A stretch of 64,000 nucleotides of DNA from Salinibacterium sp. G-O1 (lineage in GTDB: Bacteria; Actinomycetota; Actinomycetes; Actinomycetales; Microbacteriaceae), in NCBI RefSeq assembly GCF_030063305.1, contig NZ_JASISV010000001.1, positions 744,001 through 808,000 of the forward strand, read 5' to 3'. Both the position numbers and the translations under genes were made by a program. Below the pieces are notes generated by a model. It was not told the DNA's origin. It made no database searches and saw nothing but the letters and a program-made list of their open reading frames with translations. This document shows, piece by piece, positions 53,973 through 63,266 of this stretch (position 1 is the stretch's first letter; every line of letters begins with the position of its first letter).

Positions 53973-55181
53973 ATGGGCGCGCCACGAACTACTCCAACAA
54001 CCATTTTTCCCTGGGCAGGTCTGCTCACCCTTTCCGCGCTGATCTTCACCTCGGTGACCAGCGAGTTCCTTCCCACCGGGCTGCTTCCCGAGATCTCGGA
54101 AGAGCTGCGCGTGTCAGAGTCGCAGGTCGGACTGCTCGTGACGGTCTTCGCGGGCACGGTCGTGCTGAGTGCTGCACCGCTCAGCGTGCTCACCCGCCAG
54201 TATTCGCGCAAGTTCCTCATCATTGTCGTGCTGATCGTCTTCGCGGTGGCCAATGTGCTCGCGGCGCTCGCGCCGAACTACGAGATGCTCATCGGCGCGA
54301 GAGTGCTCGGCGGTCTCGCGCACGGGCTCTTCTGGGCGGTGGTGGGCGCGTACTCGGCGCACCTGGTTCCGAAGCATCAGCTCGGCCGCGCGATTGCGAT
54401 CACCGGCGGAGGGGGCACAGCAGCGTTCGTGCTGGGCGTGCCGCTCGGCACCGCGATCGGCCACGCCGTCGGCTGGAGGCTCGCGTTCGGCAGCATCGCC
54501 GCGATCGTCATCATCCTGACTCTCGTCACGATAAAGCTGCTGCCGGCGGTGTCGCACGGCGTCGTGCTGTCGACGGGCGAAATCGCGATCCCCATGCGCA
54601 AAGACCGCACGGTTCCTGCGGTCATCGCGGTCGGCATCATCCTGATTCTGATCGCGTTCGGACACAACCTCTTCTACACGTACATCGCGCCGTACCTGAT
54701 CGGCCCGGTCGGCATCGATCCCGGAGGTGTGGCCGGCGTGCTCTTCCTCTACGGCGTTGCTGGCGCCCTCGGACTCGTGCTCGCGGGAACGATCGGCGAC
54801 CGGTTCCCGCAGCTGGCCCTCATCGGTGCCGTGGCGCTGGTGATGGCGGCGGTGCTGGTGATCGGCACCTTCACGACAGCGACGGGCGTGGTTCTCGCGG
54901 CGATCTTCGTCTGGGGGATGGCGTTTGGCGCGCTGCCATCGCTGATGCAGGCGCGAATGATGCACACCGCGTCGGTGAGGGTCCGCGATGCAGCGGCCGC
55001 CTACTTCACGACGTCATTCAACGTGGCGATCGGTGGCGGGGCGCTGGTCGGCGGTGCGGTGCTCGACGGTTGGGGTATCGGCGTTCTTCCCTTTGTGGAT
55101 GTCGCGATTACCATCCTCGGATTCGCCCTCATCCTCGTGGTTGCCGTGTGGCTGCGGCGGCGGTCCCGCGCCGTCCGGTGA
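53973..55181 (+). CDS. MFS transporter, AraJ/NepI-like (DHA1)
   Basis: A 402-aa protein with 12 predicted membrane helices. The opening FTSVTSEFLPTGLLPEIS is typical of the sugar/drug efflux MFS branch (AraJ, NepI, PbuE). LSVLTRQYSRK takes the place of motif A between helices 2 and 3. Such proteins export sugars, nucleosides or drugs by proton antiport; the substrate is unknown. The last 168 bases overlap the 3' end of the convergent CPBP gene. Confidence 0.88.
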   Translation: MGAPRTTPTTIFPWAGLLTLSALIFTSVTSEFLPTGLLPEISEELRVSESQVGLLVTVFAGTVVLSAAPLSVLTRQYSRKFLIIVVLIVFAVANVLAALAPNYEMLIGARVLGGLAHGLFWAVVGAYSAHLVPKHQLGRAIAITGGGGTAAFVLGVPLGTAIGHAVGWRLAFGSIAAIVIILTLVTIKLLPAVSHGVVLSTGEIAIPMRKDRTVPAVIAVGIILILIAFGHNLFYTYIAPYLIGPVGIDPGGVAGVLFLYGVAGALGLVLAGTIGDRFPQLALIGAVALVMAAVLVIGTFTTATGVVLAAIFVWGMAFGALPSLMQARMMHTASVRVRDAAAAYFTTSFNVAIGGGALVGGAVLDGWGIGVLPFVDVAITILGFALILVVAVWLRRRSRAVR

Positions 55182-56003
55182 GGCCGGCGCACTAGCTGCG
55201 CGCGGCACGGCCGGCAGCCAGGGGTGCAGCCGGCCATCTACTGTGTGCACGCCCATCACCGCGATCGGGATGAGCACGAGCGAGCGCAGGTCGACGAGCA
55301 CGTGCAGCACGATGGGTGCCACGATGCTGCCGGTGATCACATAGAGCGCCATGAACAGCGCGCCGACGAGGGTGGTGCCGATGATGCCGATGGCGCCCTG
55401 GTAGAGGTGCAGACCGCCGAACAGCAGCGACGAGAAGACGACGGCCGCGATGGCGTTGCCGGTGGCGCCGAAAACGAGCGCGGGGACGGCGAGGCGAAAC
55501 GCGAGCTCCTCGACGATTCCGGCGTTGATCGACAGCAGTGCGCCGAGCCCCAGCTCCTGCCGGTTGCGGGGGAGCATCGCCTGGATGTCGCCGACCGAGA
55601 CGATGCGGTCGTTGTCACGTCGCGCGTCGCGGGCCGCTATCCACGTGAGTACTGCGACCGCGACGACCAGTCCGGTGATGACGCCACCGACCAGGCCTGG
55701 GCTGTCCGCAATGAAGCCCCGGATGCCAGGCACCCCCGGCCACGTCTGCAGCTGCGCCAGCAGGGGGCCGACGTATGTTCCCGCGAGCAGCAGCACGGCG
55801 AGCGAGATGCCGCCGAACGTGAACAGGGATTCGCGCAGCCACTTGCGGAACCTGGCCTGCCGTTTGACGGTCCCGCGGTAGCGCTTGAACTGCTGGTATT
55901 CGCGCCGGTCTTTGCGAACCGTGCGCACCACGAGCAGCGCGAGCATTGCGGCGAGCGCAAGCCACAGCAGGGGCGGGGTAAACGCCCAATTCGGGTCGAG
56001 CAT
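55014..56003 (-). CDS. CPBP-family intramembrane glutamic protease-like protein
   Basis: A 329-aa protein with about eight hydrophobic segments. The CPBP (Rce1-like) motifs are visible: EELAFRLAVPAL (EExxxR), FGGLHLYQG (FxxxH) and a later HVLVDL, with the catalytic Glu, Arg and His residues conserved. The last 55 residues are hydrophilic, rich in Pro, Glu, Asp and Lys, and are encoded on the opposite strand to the end of the MFS gene. ATG at 56003 has no strong ribosome-binding site. Confidence 0.85.
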   Translation of the reverse strand: MLDPNWAFTPPLLWLALAAMLALLVVRTVRKDRREYQQFKRYRGTVKRQARFRKWLRESLFTFGGISLAVLLLAGTYVGPLLAQLQTWPGVPGIRGFIADSPGLVGGVITGLVVAVAVLTWIAARDARRDNDRIVSVGDIQAMLPRNRQELGLGALLSINAGIVEELAFRLAVPALVFGATGNAIAAVVFSSLLFGGLHLYQGAIGIIGTTLVGALFMALYVITGSIVAPIVLHVLVDLRSLVLIPIAVMGVHTVDGRLHPWLPAVPRAASAPASPDGAGPPPQPHGNHEDEGESEDGNRDIHKGKNADTPTVEHRTADQRPATDRHVE

Positions 56004-56071
56004 GTGACCATGCTGTCACTTGCGGCTGGGAAGCGAACACCAACGAGCCGAGCCGGGTGGCGGTCGAAAGC

Positions 56072-56245
56072 TTAGCGCCGAAAAATGCGCTTCAATTTGG
56101 CGGCGATGCGGCTCGTCCAGGCGTCGGTGAACTCGTTCGACAGCTTGAGGGTTTCCTCGCCCAAATTTGCACCAGCGGCCAGCGCTTGCACCACTTCTTC
56201 CGCGCGTTTCCGGTGCGCATCCGCGGTGTCGTCAGGGGTGGGCAT
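56072..56245 (-). CDS. Small basic protein, unknown
   Basis: A 57-aa reading frame: ATG at 56245 to TAA at 56072. The composition is mixed, with an amphipathic helical centre (RKRAEEVVQALAAGANLGEE) and a basic C-terminus (KLKRIFRR). The bias toward G/C at third codon positions supports coding. It fills the gap between CPBP and the MFS gene and has no recognised domain. No good ribosome-binding site precedes it. Confidence 0.55.
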   Translation of the reverse strand: MPTPDDTADAHRKRAEEVVQALAAGANLGEETLKLSNEFTDAWTSRIAAKLKRIFRR

Positions 56246-56321
56246 TGCGCCACACTAACAGCGCGCTGGCGAGCGAGCTGGTCACGGGAATGTGTGGGCA
56301 TACCGCAGACTTATCCTCATA

Positions 56322-57731
56322 ATGACCGCCGACGTTGGATTCCGCTCCGAGCGCGGCCCCATCCTGATTTCCCTCATGGTGACGGCTGCCCTGGTGGCGA
56401 TCGACGCGACGGTTCTTGCCACCGCGATCCCGACCATCGTGAACGATCTGGGCGATTTCGCTCTGTTTCCGTGGCTGTTCAGCGTGTACCTGCTGGCGCA
56501 GGCCGTGACCGTGCCCATCTACGCGAAGCTGTCGGACGTGGTTGGGCGCAAGCCGATCATCCTGTTCGGTATTGCGGTGTTTCTGCTCGGGTCGATTCTG
56601 TGCGGTTTCGCGTGGAGTATGCCCGCCCTGATCGCGTTCCGCGCTGTGCAGGGGCTTGGTGCTGGCGCCGTGCAGCCAATGTCGATCACGATCGTCGGCG
56701 ACATCTATTCCCTGACCGAGCGCGCCAAGGTGCAGGGTTACCTCGCGAGCGTGTGGGGAATTTCGTCGGTGGTTGGCCCTCTGCTCGGGGGCACGTTCGC
56801 GCAGCTCGACGCGTGGCGCGGGGTCTTCTTCCTCAACGTTCCGCTGTGCATCATTGCGGGGTGGATGCTCATCCGCTTCTTTCACGAGAAGGTGGAGCCG
56901 CGCAAGCACAAGGTCGACTACCTCGGGGCCGTGCTGTTGACCGCCTCCCTGACCCTGATCATCCTCGCGGTGCTTCAGGGTGGGCAGACGTGGGCATGGG
57001 ATTCGCCGCAATCGTTCGCCGCGTTCGGTGTTGGCGGGCTGCTGCTCGCGGCGTTCGTTCTCGCCGAGACGAGGGCGGCCGAGCCGATCCTGCCACTGTG
57101 GGTGTTCTCGCGTCGCCTTCTGCTCACCACCACACTCGTGGGCCTCGGCGTCGGCGCGATCCTCATCGGGCTGACCTCGTATGTGCCGACCTACCTCGAG
57201 GGTTCGTTGGGTGCACCTCCCCTGCTGGCGGGCCTTGCCCTGGGTGCTCTCACCCTCGGCTGGCCGATCGCTGCGGCCTATTCCGGACGTTTCTACCTCC
57301 GCATCGGCTTCAAAAACACCAGCCTGATCGGCATCAGTCTCGTGGTGCTTGGCGCACTCACGCTCGCCGTTTTCGGCGCCACGCCCTCCGTCGTGATCGT
57401 GGCGATCAGCTGCTTCATCGTGGGCCTCGGCATGGGTCTGGTGGCGGTGCCGACACTGATCGCCGCACAGTCCAGCGTTCCCTGGAATGAGCGCGGCGTT
57501 GTCACCGGCACCAACATGTTCGCCCGCTCCGTCGGCAGCGCGATCGGCGTGGCCATCTTCGGCGCCATCGCCAACTCGATCTTCGGCGAGGGGGATGCTG
57601 CGTCGCTTTCGCCCGCGACCATCACCGCCGGTTCGACAGCGGTGTTCGTCGCGGTGCTGGTGGCGGCCGCGGCTGCTGTGGTCGCCGTCGTCGTGATGCC
57701 GCGCACACCGGTGGCCCGTTCCGCGGAGTAG
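56322..57731 (+). CDS. MFS multidrug exporter, DHA2 (EmrB/QacA) family
   Basis: A 469-aa protein with 14 predicted membrane helices, typical of DHA2. ATVLATAIPTIVNDLGD is the family opening; KLSDVVGRK is motif A; the antiporter motif region GLGAGAVQPMSITIVGD follows. The start ATG at 56322 replaces an ATG ten codons earlier with no support. The divergent small gene starts 76 bases away. Substrate not predictable (toxic compounds or peptides). Confidence 0.9.
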   Translation: MTADVGFRSERGPILISLMVTAALVAIDATVLATAIPTIVNDLGDFALFPWLFSVYLLAQAVTVPIYAKLSDVVGRKPIILFGIAVFLLGSILCGFAWSMPALIAFRAVQGLGAGAVQPMSITIVGDIYSLTERAKVQGYLASVWGISSVVGPLLGGTFAQLDAWRGVFFLNVPLCIIAGWMLIRFFHEKVEPRKHKVDYLGAVLLTASLTLIILAVLQGGQTWAWDSPQSFAAFGVGGLLLAAFVLAETRAAEPILPLWVFSRRLLLTTTLVGLGVGAILIGLTSYVPTYLEGSLGAPPLLAGLALGALTLGWPIAAAYSGRFYLRIGFKNTSLIGISLVVLGALTLAVFGATPSVVIVAISCFIVGLGMGLVAVPTLIAAQSSVPWNERGVVTGTNMFARSVGSAIGVAIFGAIANSIFGEGDAASLSPATITAGSTAVFVAVLVAAAAAVVAVVVMPRTPVARSAE

Positions 57732-57839
57732 CGCACGACTGGTTGACACCCTCGCAGGAGAGGAGAAGAGTGGGCCACGGGCGGCAACCCATCGCGCCCA
57801 TCCGGGGGGTCATTCGACCTAGCGGAAGGATCCCAGATC

Positions 57840-59223
57840 ATGGGAACGCCAGAGACTGTTGTCAGCGAATTAACGCCGAATTTCGCGGGACGCATCATCA
57901 CCGCGGTTGACGAAGACTACGACCAGGCACGCGCAATTTTCAATGCCATGATCGACAGGCATCCGGCCGTGATCGCGCAGTGCGCTTCGGTGAAGGATGT
58001 CGTCGCCGCCATCCAGGCCGCCCGAAATGCCGGGATGGAGATCTCGGTGCGGGGCGGCGGGCACGGTGTCGCCGGCGCGGCGCTCGTCGACGATGGCCTC
58101 GTCATCGACCTTCGCCTCCTGAACAGCGCGACGGTGGACGCGAAGATGTCCACGGTGACTGTGGGCGGCGGTGCCACGATGTCGGATCTCGACCAGGCGG
58201 GCAAGCCGTTCGGGCTGGCCACGACGGGCGGGCGCGTCTCGTCAACCGGCGTGGGCGGCCTCGTCTTCGGGGGTGGCGGCGGCTGGCTGGATCGTGCCTT
58301 CGGGCTCGCGTGCGACAACCTCGTTTCGGCCGATCTGGTCACCGCGAGCGGTGAGCGTGTGCACGCCAGCAACGAAGAAAATACCGAGCTCTTTTGGGCT
58401 CTGCACGGCGGAGGCGGCAACTTCGGTGTCGTCACCTCGCTGACCATGCGCCTTCACCCGCTGCCCAGTGCCACGCTCGCCATGCTGTTTTGGGATCCCG
58501 CCGAGGGGCCAGCGGTCGGACGTGCCTTCCGCGACTTCATGATGACCGCACCGAACGCGATCGGCGGGGGGGCTGATGTTCCTCACCGGACCCGATGAGG
58601 AGTTCGTTCCCGAGCACCTCCGCGGCCAGCTCGCGATAGTTGTCGTAATGGTGTTCACCGGGCCGGAGGCCGGCGCGCGCATCGCTATGGCCCCGATGAT
58701 GGGCCACGGGCACCTGGCAGAGATGATTGCGGAGATGCCCTATGCAGACCTCAATTCGTCATTCGACGATCCGGCTGGGATGCGCAACTACTACTCAGCC
58801 GAATACCTCTTCGACCTCCCCGATGAGGCGATCGACCGCGTCTGCGCTCGGGCGGGTGACATGGTGGTGCCGTCATCCTCGGCGATCGCGATGGCCCGTC
58901 AGGGTGGTGCCGTCGGCGACGGCCCGAGCGGGTACCCGGTGCCGTGGCGAGCAGCGTCGTGGATCATTCATCCATTAGGAATTTGGGATGACCCCGCCGA
59001 CGATGAGCGGATGATCACGTTCACCCACAATTTGTGCGGCGACGTGGCCGAATGGGCGACCGGATCCGTGTACCTCAACTTCATCGGCGACGAGGGCCGC
59101 GCGCGCACGATCGCCGGCTTCGGTGCCGACAACTACGAGCGTCTGGTTGCGGTGAAGGATCAGTACGATCCCGACAACGTGTTCCACCACAACCACAACA
59201 TCGAGCCGAGCCTGGCGCGCTAG
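57840..59223 (+). pseudogene. FAD-linked oxidoreductase (berberine bridge enzyme-like), frameshifted
   Basis: Two frames make one protein. The first (57840-58598) has the FAD domain with RGGGHGVAG, where the His is the covalent flavin residue, and GGGGGWLDRAFGLACD. The second (58576-59223) has the substrate domain and a BBE C-terminus (YDPDNVFHHNHNI). The change of frame occurs at a run of seven G at 58566-58572; six G would restore a continuous 460-aa protein reading AIGGGLMFLTGP. Enzymes of this family oxidise sugars or secondary metabolites. AAGGA precedes the ATG. A sequencing error, a recent mutation or slippage are all possible. Confidence 0.82.
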
Positions 59224-59259
59224 CGGACGCCCCGGATCGACGGCACCCCTAAGGGGGAT

Positions 59260-59310
59260 CGCGCGGCCACAACCGCGCGGGTACCGTGAAAAGTGTCTCT
59301 GCTGGAGACA
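59260..59310 (+). other. Hairpins after the oxidase and before the small membrane protein
   Basis: CGCGCGG/CCGCGCG (59260-59279) with a six-base loop is a strong stem without a T-tract. TGTCTC/GAGACA (59294-59310) follows with a five-base loop, ending just before the ribosome-binding site of the next gene. CCCCT-A-AGGGG lies immediately before. They may mark the end of the oxidase mRNA or a structured leader. Confidence 0.4.
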
Positions 59311-59326
59311 AATTTTGGGGGACGAA

Positions 59327-59524
59327 ATGTATGAATTCTTGACCGGGGGAACTTTCCTGCTGCTCGGTGTGCCGATCGTTGCCGCCATCATCGTGGGGCT
59401 CGTGTTCACGTTGTTCGCACGGAAGGTCAGCGCGCTGCCGTTGGCACCGGCGGCTGCTCTTCGCATGAACGACGACGGCAGCCTGAGCGAGGTTGTCGAG
59501 CAGCAGCACGCGCTCGCGGCGTAG
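59327..59524 (+). CDS. Small membrane protein, unknown
   Basis: A 65-aa protein with one strong membrane helix (LLLGVPIVAAIIVGLVFTLF, residues 12-31) and a short polar C-terminus. GGGGGA precedes the ATG at good distance. No family is recognised. A TTG four codons earlier in frame is possible but less likely. Confidence 0.6.
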   Translation: MYEFLTGGTFLLLGVPIVAAIIVGLVFTLFARKVSALPLAPAAALRMNDDGSLSEVVEQQHALAA

Positions 59525-59577
59525 GGAACCCGAACTGGGGTAGGCGGCGATTGCGCAACGGTCGCTAATATCGAGGA

Positions 59578-59805
59578 ATGTTCAGCCAGTACTCGCCTGA
59601 CGTTTCGGTAGTCCTTGGTGCGTTTCTGGCTGCGTTTGGGCTCTATTTGGCTGTGGTCGCCGGCGTTTTTGTCCTCTGCATTTTTCTCGTCTACACAATC
59701 ATCTGGCGATCAGTCCGTCGTGGGCTTCACGAGTTCTATTTCCCAGGAACAAAGATCGGGTCGCGACAGCCTCAGCAGTCCTCAGCTCCTCCGCGCGACT
59801 GGTAG
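59578..59805 (+). CDS. Small membrane protein, unknown
   Basis: A 75-aa protein with one or two membrane helices (about residues 10-42: VLGAFLAAFGLYLAVVAGV then VLCIFLVYTIIW) and a basic tail RSVRRGLHEFYF. TAATAT (59566-59571) lies six bases before the ATG, so translation is probably leaderless. Its base composition is lower in G/C than that of the genes to the left, like the region that follows. No family recognised. Confidence 0.55.
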   Translation: MFSQYSPDVSVVLGAFLAAFGLYLAVVAGVFVLCIFLVYTIIWRSVRRGLHEFYFPGTKIGSRQPQQSSAPPRDW

Positions 59806-59840
59806 TTGCTGAGGCCCATGAACTACTGGGCCGAGGCTCC

Positions 59841-62774
59841 TCATGCGCTGCCGCTGGTAAAGGTGCTGTGAAAGTAGTCGAACAGAGCTGGACTGACAGC
59901 TTCTTCGAACCCCAGATGCATCCTCACGACCGAGAGTGGCTTCCCGTCACTAGCAGGCATCGTTGTTTGTTCTGCATCCGCGGAGCGGGCTCGGCCCAAA
60001 TAATAGAAGTCGCTACCTTCGGCATCCGACTTCTTCGCGAAGACGTGCAGTTCTACGGCGTTCTGGACGATGGGCTGCACGTCGGGACTCGTGAGGGTGC
60101 GCTTGCTCTTTGAATACCAGAGGAAGGTACGAGGATCCAGCAATTCGTCCTCGTACGCTGTGCTGGCGGCCACTTCGTCCGATTTGTGAAGCGTGACAAA
60201 GATCGGACACGTGAAGGTCGACTGATCCACTCTGTATCCGTAGATCGTCGAGTACATGTTCGACGACCAGTTGAGTAGTCTGCTCGCGTCTTTTCGGGAG
60301 TATTGCATTCCCGGCGTGAACGGGCGGTCCGGGAGGTAGCGTTCGTTGATGAGGGCTAACCCTGTTTCGATCGCGTCGTCCACATTCCGCTGGAACGCCG
60401 CAGAATCGCGATAGTAGCGCGCGAATGTGTCGTCCAGGCGCGCACCTCCTTCGGCGTCGGCATAGGCGAGCCGGTCTATCCTAAATTGATGTTTTTCCGA
60501 GGCAGTATTGAAACTGAGCGCAAGACTTCGGATGGCGCTACTGACGGTTGAGTCGGACACTTGCAGTCCCGACCTGGACAACTCGTCGACGATCGACTCC
60601 CGGCTTTGAGTACCGCCGCTGATGAGCAGTTTTAGAAGAGCGAGTTCATGAGGGCGCTTAGCGGTGAGCAACTCCCTGGTGATGACTGAAAGGTAACTTG
60701 ATTGATCTGCGGATAGCCCCGACTCCTCTTTGAACAATTTGGAGACCAGCAGCGGGTAGTTACCGACTTTCGTAGCCAGAATTATCGGGTCCACCGTGTC
60801 GAAGCGCACGAAGTCGAGGAGCATCGGCGTCCGACCAACACGGTTTCGGATTGTTTCTATTGCCGCCTTGAGATTTTGAAAACTGTCGATCTTGGAGCTT
60901 GCTAGGGAACGGAGCACTCTCTCCTGGGCGACCCGGTCGAATCTCACGCTCGAAAGTCCGGCGATCACGCCTACCTCCTGAGCGGCAATGAGATTCTTTC
61001 GGAGCGATTCCTTATTCAAGGACTGGTCGCCGAAGAGCGCGATGGGAATGAGGTAGTTGTTCTCGTAATTGCCGATGAAATCGATGACGACGAGATATCT
61101 CTTACCCGGCGCATGTCGGAGGCCCCTACCAAGTTGTTGAACGAAGACAATGCTGGACTGGGTTTGGCGCAGCATCACAACCTGGTTGATGGACGGTATG
61201 TCGACGCCTTCATTGAAAATGTCGACGGTGAGGATGTAGTCGAGCTCTCCTTCCTCTAGGCGTTCGACGGCACGCTCGCGATCCTCAATCGAGTCATCAC
61301 CAGTTAGCGCGATGGTTCGCAACTGGGAGCCATGAAGGACGCGACGGTTTAGCTCGGAGGAGAGTTCGTGTGCTTCTTCTTTCCTGCTGCAGAAGATCAG
61401 ACCTCGGGGTGCTACGCCCGCTTGTCCATAAGTGTTCAGCGCACCCAGGATGTGCTCAACCCGTTCCGCGCCGACAAGTCGAGCGAGAGAGGTGCCGTCG
61501 GTCGTGGTTTGGCCATCCACGAAAGTTACGTCGGCCACCCCGTAGTAATGGAAGGGCGACAACATGTTGAGTTCCAAGGCGCTCTTGAGTCTGATCTCAT
61601 AGGGCACGTTGTAGTCAAAAAGCTCAAATATGTTGACGCCGTCAGGGCGCTCGGGGGTGGCAGTCATTCCAAGAAGGAACTTCGGCCGGAAGTGATTAAG
61701 TACACGATCAAAACTCGCGGCGCCGGCACGGTGCACCTCATCAATGAGCACGTAATCGAACGCGTCCGGGTCTAGCTGATCAAGCACGTGTTGCTGCGAG
61801 AGGGTCTGGATCGTGGCGAACACGAACTGGCGATCACTTTGCCGAGTCGAGCCAGCAAGCTTTCCGAAGCGGTCGCTGTCGCCCCCGAGCACGCGGCGGA
61901 ATTCATGAATCGCACGGTCCAAAATCTGCTCACGGTGGGCGACGAAGAGCATTCGTTTCGGACCGACGGATCGCACGTCGAGCGCGGACAGAATTGTCTT
62001 GCCCGTCCCGGTTGCAGAAACAATAAGTGCTCTGCTCTTGCCTGTTTCGCGCACTCGCGCAATCGCCGTAAGCGCTTCTGTTTGCATCGCATTGGGCACA
62101 ATTTCCGTAGCTGGGGGCTCCGGGGCGCTGAGAGATTCGCGTCGAGCCCGATGCCGGGCAGTGTGCCGATTCGTTGTGACCGGAGGTGTGAATCGCGTGG
62201 CGTAGTCGTCGATCCACTGCTGCGTAAGTGGGCTGGATTGATCGAGTCCCTCATCAAGGAGGTTCGTGAACTGCTCCGCGAGATCGCTATCCCGCGAGGC
62301 AGAAACGCGTAAGTTCCATTCGTGATTGCGGGTAATTGCCCCGGCGGTCAAGTTCGCACTGCCGAGGATGGCGGTGACGCTTTGCGGGCGGTGAAAGACG
62401 TATCCTTTCGCGTGGAACGCCGGGTCCGAATGCATCCGAACGTCCACACCCAGCCGATTAAGGTTCAGCAGTTCCGCGAGCGCCTGGGGCGAATTGAAAC
62501 CTAGATAGTCAGACGTAATGATCCGACCGACCCCGGCGAAGTCGATCAAATCCTGCTTCAGCAGCGCGATCGCCGCCGTTGAGACGAACGCCACCGAAAA
62601 CGTGAACGACGAGGCGTGTTTGAGCTCGTAGCGTAGGGCTCGTAGCACTGAGTCATTGGCAGAGTTCAACACGAGGTTGGGTTGAAACTCCCGCGGCGAG
62701 TGCACGCTCTTGTCGAGATATCCGAAGCCGATGTCTCGCCCGAAGGGCTCGAGATCGTTGAGATCGACGGTCAC
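59841..62774 (-). CDS. PLD-nuclease / DEAD-like helicase / DUF3427 fusion protein
   Basis: A 977-aa protein. Residues about 50-170 are a phospholipase-D-like nuclease domain with HAKGY near 121 and GSANLT near 139. A superfamily 2 helicase follows: Walker A SATGTGKT near 253, DEVH near 345, motif III GMTATPERPD and motif VI QLGRGLRHAPGK. The C-terminal 300 residues match DUF3427. The start is GTG at 62774, overlapping the Nudix stop as GTGA, so the two are coupled. Codon use is less G/C-biased than neighbours, hinting at transfer. Related helicase-PLD proteins act in anti-phage defence and repair; the role here is inferred. Confidence 0.88.
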   Translation of the reverse strand: MTVDLNDLEPFGRDIGFGYLDKSVHSPREFQPNLVLNSANDSVLRALRYELKHASSFTFSVAFVSTAAIALLKQDLIDFAGVGRIITSDYLGFNSPQALAELLNLNRLGVDVRMHSDPAFHAKGYVFHRPQSVTAILGSANLTAGAITRNHEWNLRVSASRDSDLAEQFTNLLDEGLDQSSPLTQQWIDDYATRFTPPVTTNRHTARHRARRESLSAPEPPATEIVPNAMQTEALTAIARVRETGKSRALIVSATGTGKTILSALDVRSVGPKRMLFVAHREQILDRAIHEFRRVLGGDSDRFGKLAGSTRQSDRQFVFATIQTLSQQHVLDQLDPDAFDYVLIDEVHRAGAASFDRVLNHFRPKFLLGMTATPERPDGVNIFELFDYNVPYEIRLKSALELNMLSPFHYYGVADVTFVDGQTTTDGTSLARLVGAERVEHILGALNTYGQAGVAPRGLIFCSRKEEAHELSSELNRRVLHGSQLRTIALTGDDSIEDRERAVERLEEGELDYILTVDIFNEGVDIPSINQVVMLRQTQSSIVFVQQLGRGLRHAPGKRYLVVIDFIGNYENNYLIPIALFGDQSLNKESLRKNLIAAQEVGVIAGLSSVRFDRVAQERVLRSLASSKIDSFQNLKAAIETIRNRVGRTPMLLDFVRFDTVDPIILATKVGNYPLLVSKLFKEESGLSADQSSYLSVITRELLTAKRPHELALLKLLISGGTQSRESIVDELSRSGLQVSDSTVSSAIRSLALSFNTASEKHQFRIDRLAYADAEGGARLDDTFARYYRDSAAFQRNVDDAIETGLALINERYLPDRPFTPGMQYSRKDASRLLNWSSNMYSTIYGYRVDQSTFTCPIFVTLHKSDEVAASTAYEDELLDPRTFLWYSKSKRTLTSPDVQPIVQNAVELHVFAKKSDAEGSDFYYLGRARSADAEQTTMPASDGKPLSVVRMHLGFEEAVSPALFDYFHSTFTSGSA

Positions 62775-63172
62775 AGGGAATTGAACTTGAGCTCGATAGC
62801 CTCGACGGCAGGGAGGTCGGCGGGTGCCCATTCCAGGGAACGAAGTTGGGGCGGCAGTAGCCAGACCATATCCTCGTGTTCCGAAAGCTCGGGATCGCCT
62901 TCCTCCAACTCGCAGTAGAAAGTCGTGAGCGTCACGATCCCAAAGTCATATTCGTGGGTTGTGACGGCGACTTCCTCCCCGACAGCTACCGTGCAACCAA
63001 GCTCTTCCACGATCTCGCGCTGGAGGGCCTCACAAGGTGATTCGCCCACCTCAATTTTTCCGCCGGGGAACTCCCACATCCCTGCAAGGGCACCGGCTTG
63101 GCCGCGTTGAGCGCAGAGGATCCGACCGTCGCGCACAACTACCGCTCCGACGACGTCAATCTGCTTTTTCAC
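62771..63172 (-). CDS. Nudix hydrolase, MutT-like (deoxy)nucleoside triphosphate pyrophosphohydrolase
   Basis: A 133-aa Nudix enzyme. The Nudix box G-x5-E-x7-REUxEExGU is complete: it starts GGKIEVGESP and ends REIVEELGC. FEPGGK-like entry WEFPGGK and the C-terminal WLLPPQL segment match the CTP/dNTP pyrophosphohydrolase branch. GTG at 63172 follows AAAAGGAG; the frame is open upstream to 63229. It overlaps the helicase start by four bases. In several bacteria Nudix and DUF3427 helicases are neighbours, which suggests a joint function. Confidence 0.9.
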   Translation of the reverse strand: MKKQIDVVGAVVVRDGRILCAQRGQAGALAGMWEFPGGKIEVGESPCEALQREIVEELGCTVAVGEEVAVTTHEYDFGIVTLTTFYCELEEGDPELSEHEDMVWLLPPQLRSLEWAPADLPAVEAIELKFNSL

Positions 63173-63266
63173 GTGGCTCCTTTTTGCATATGAGGGCAGG
63201 GCGAGAAACATGGCCTGTTCTCCGGCCAAGACTATTGGGGGTCACGCGAATAGCCAGTGAACCGCG

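Noticed and set aside
56232-57749. 505-codon minus-strand frame opposite the DHA2 exporter
   Set aside because: Highly charged, low-complexity product; mirror image of the exporter's codon bias.
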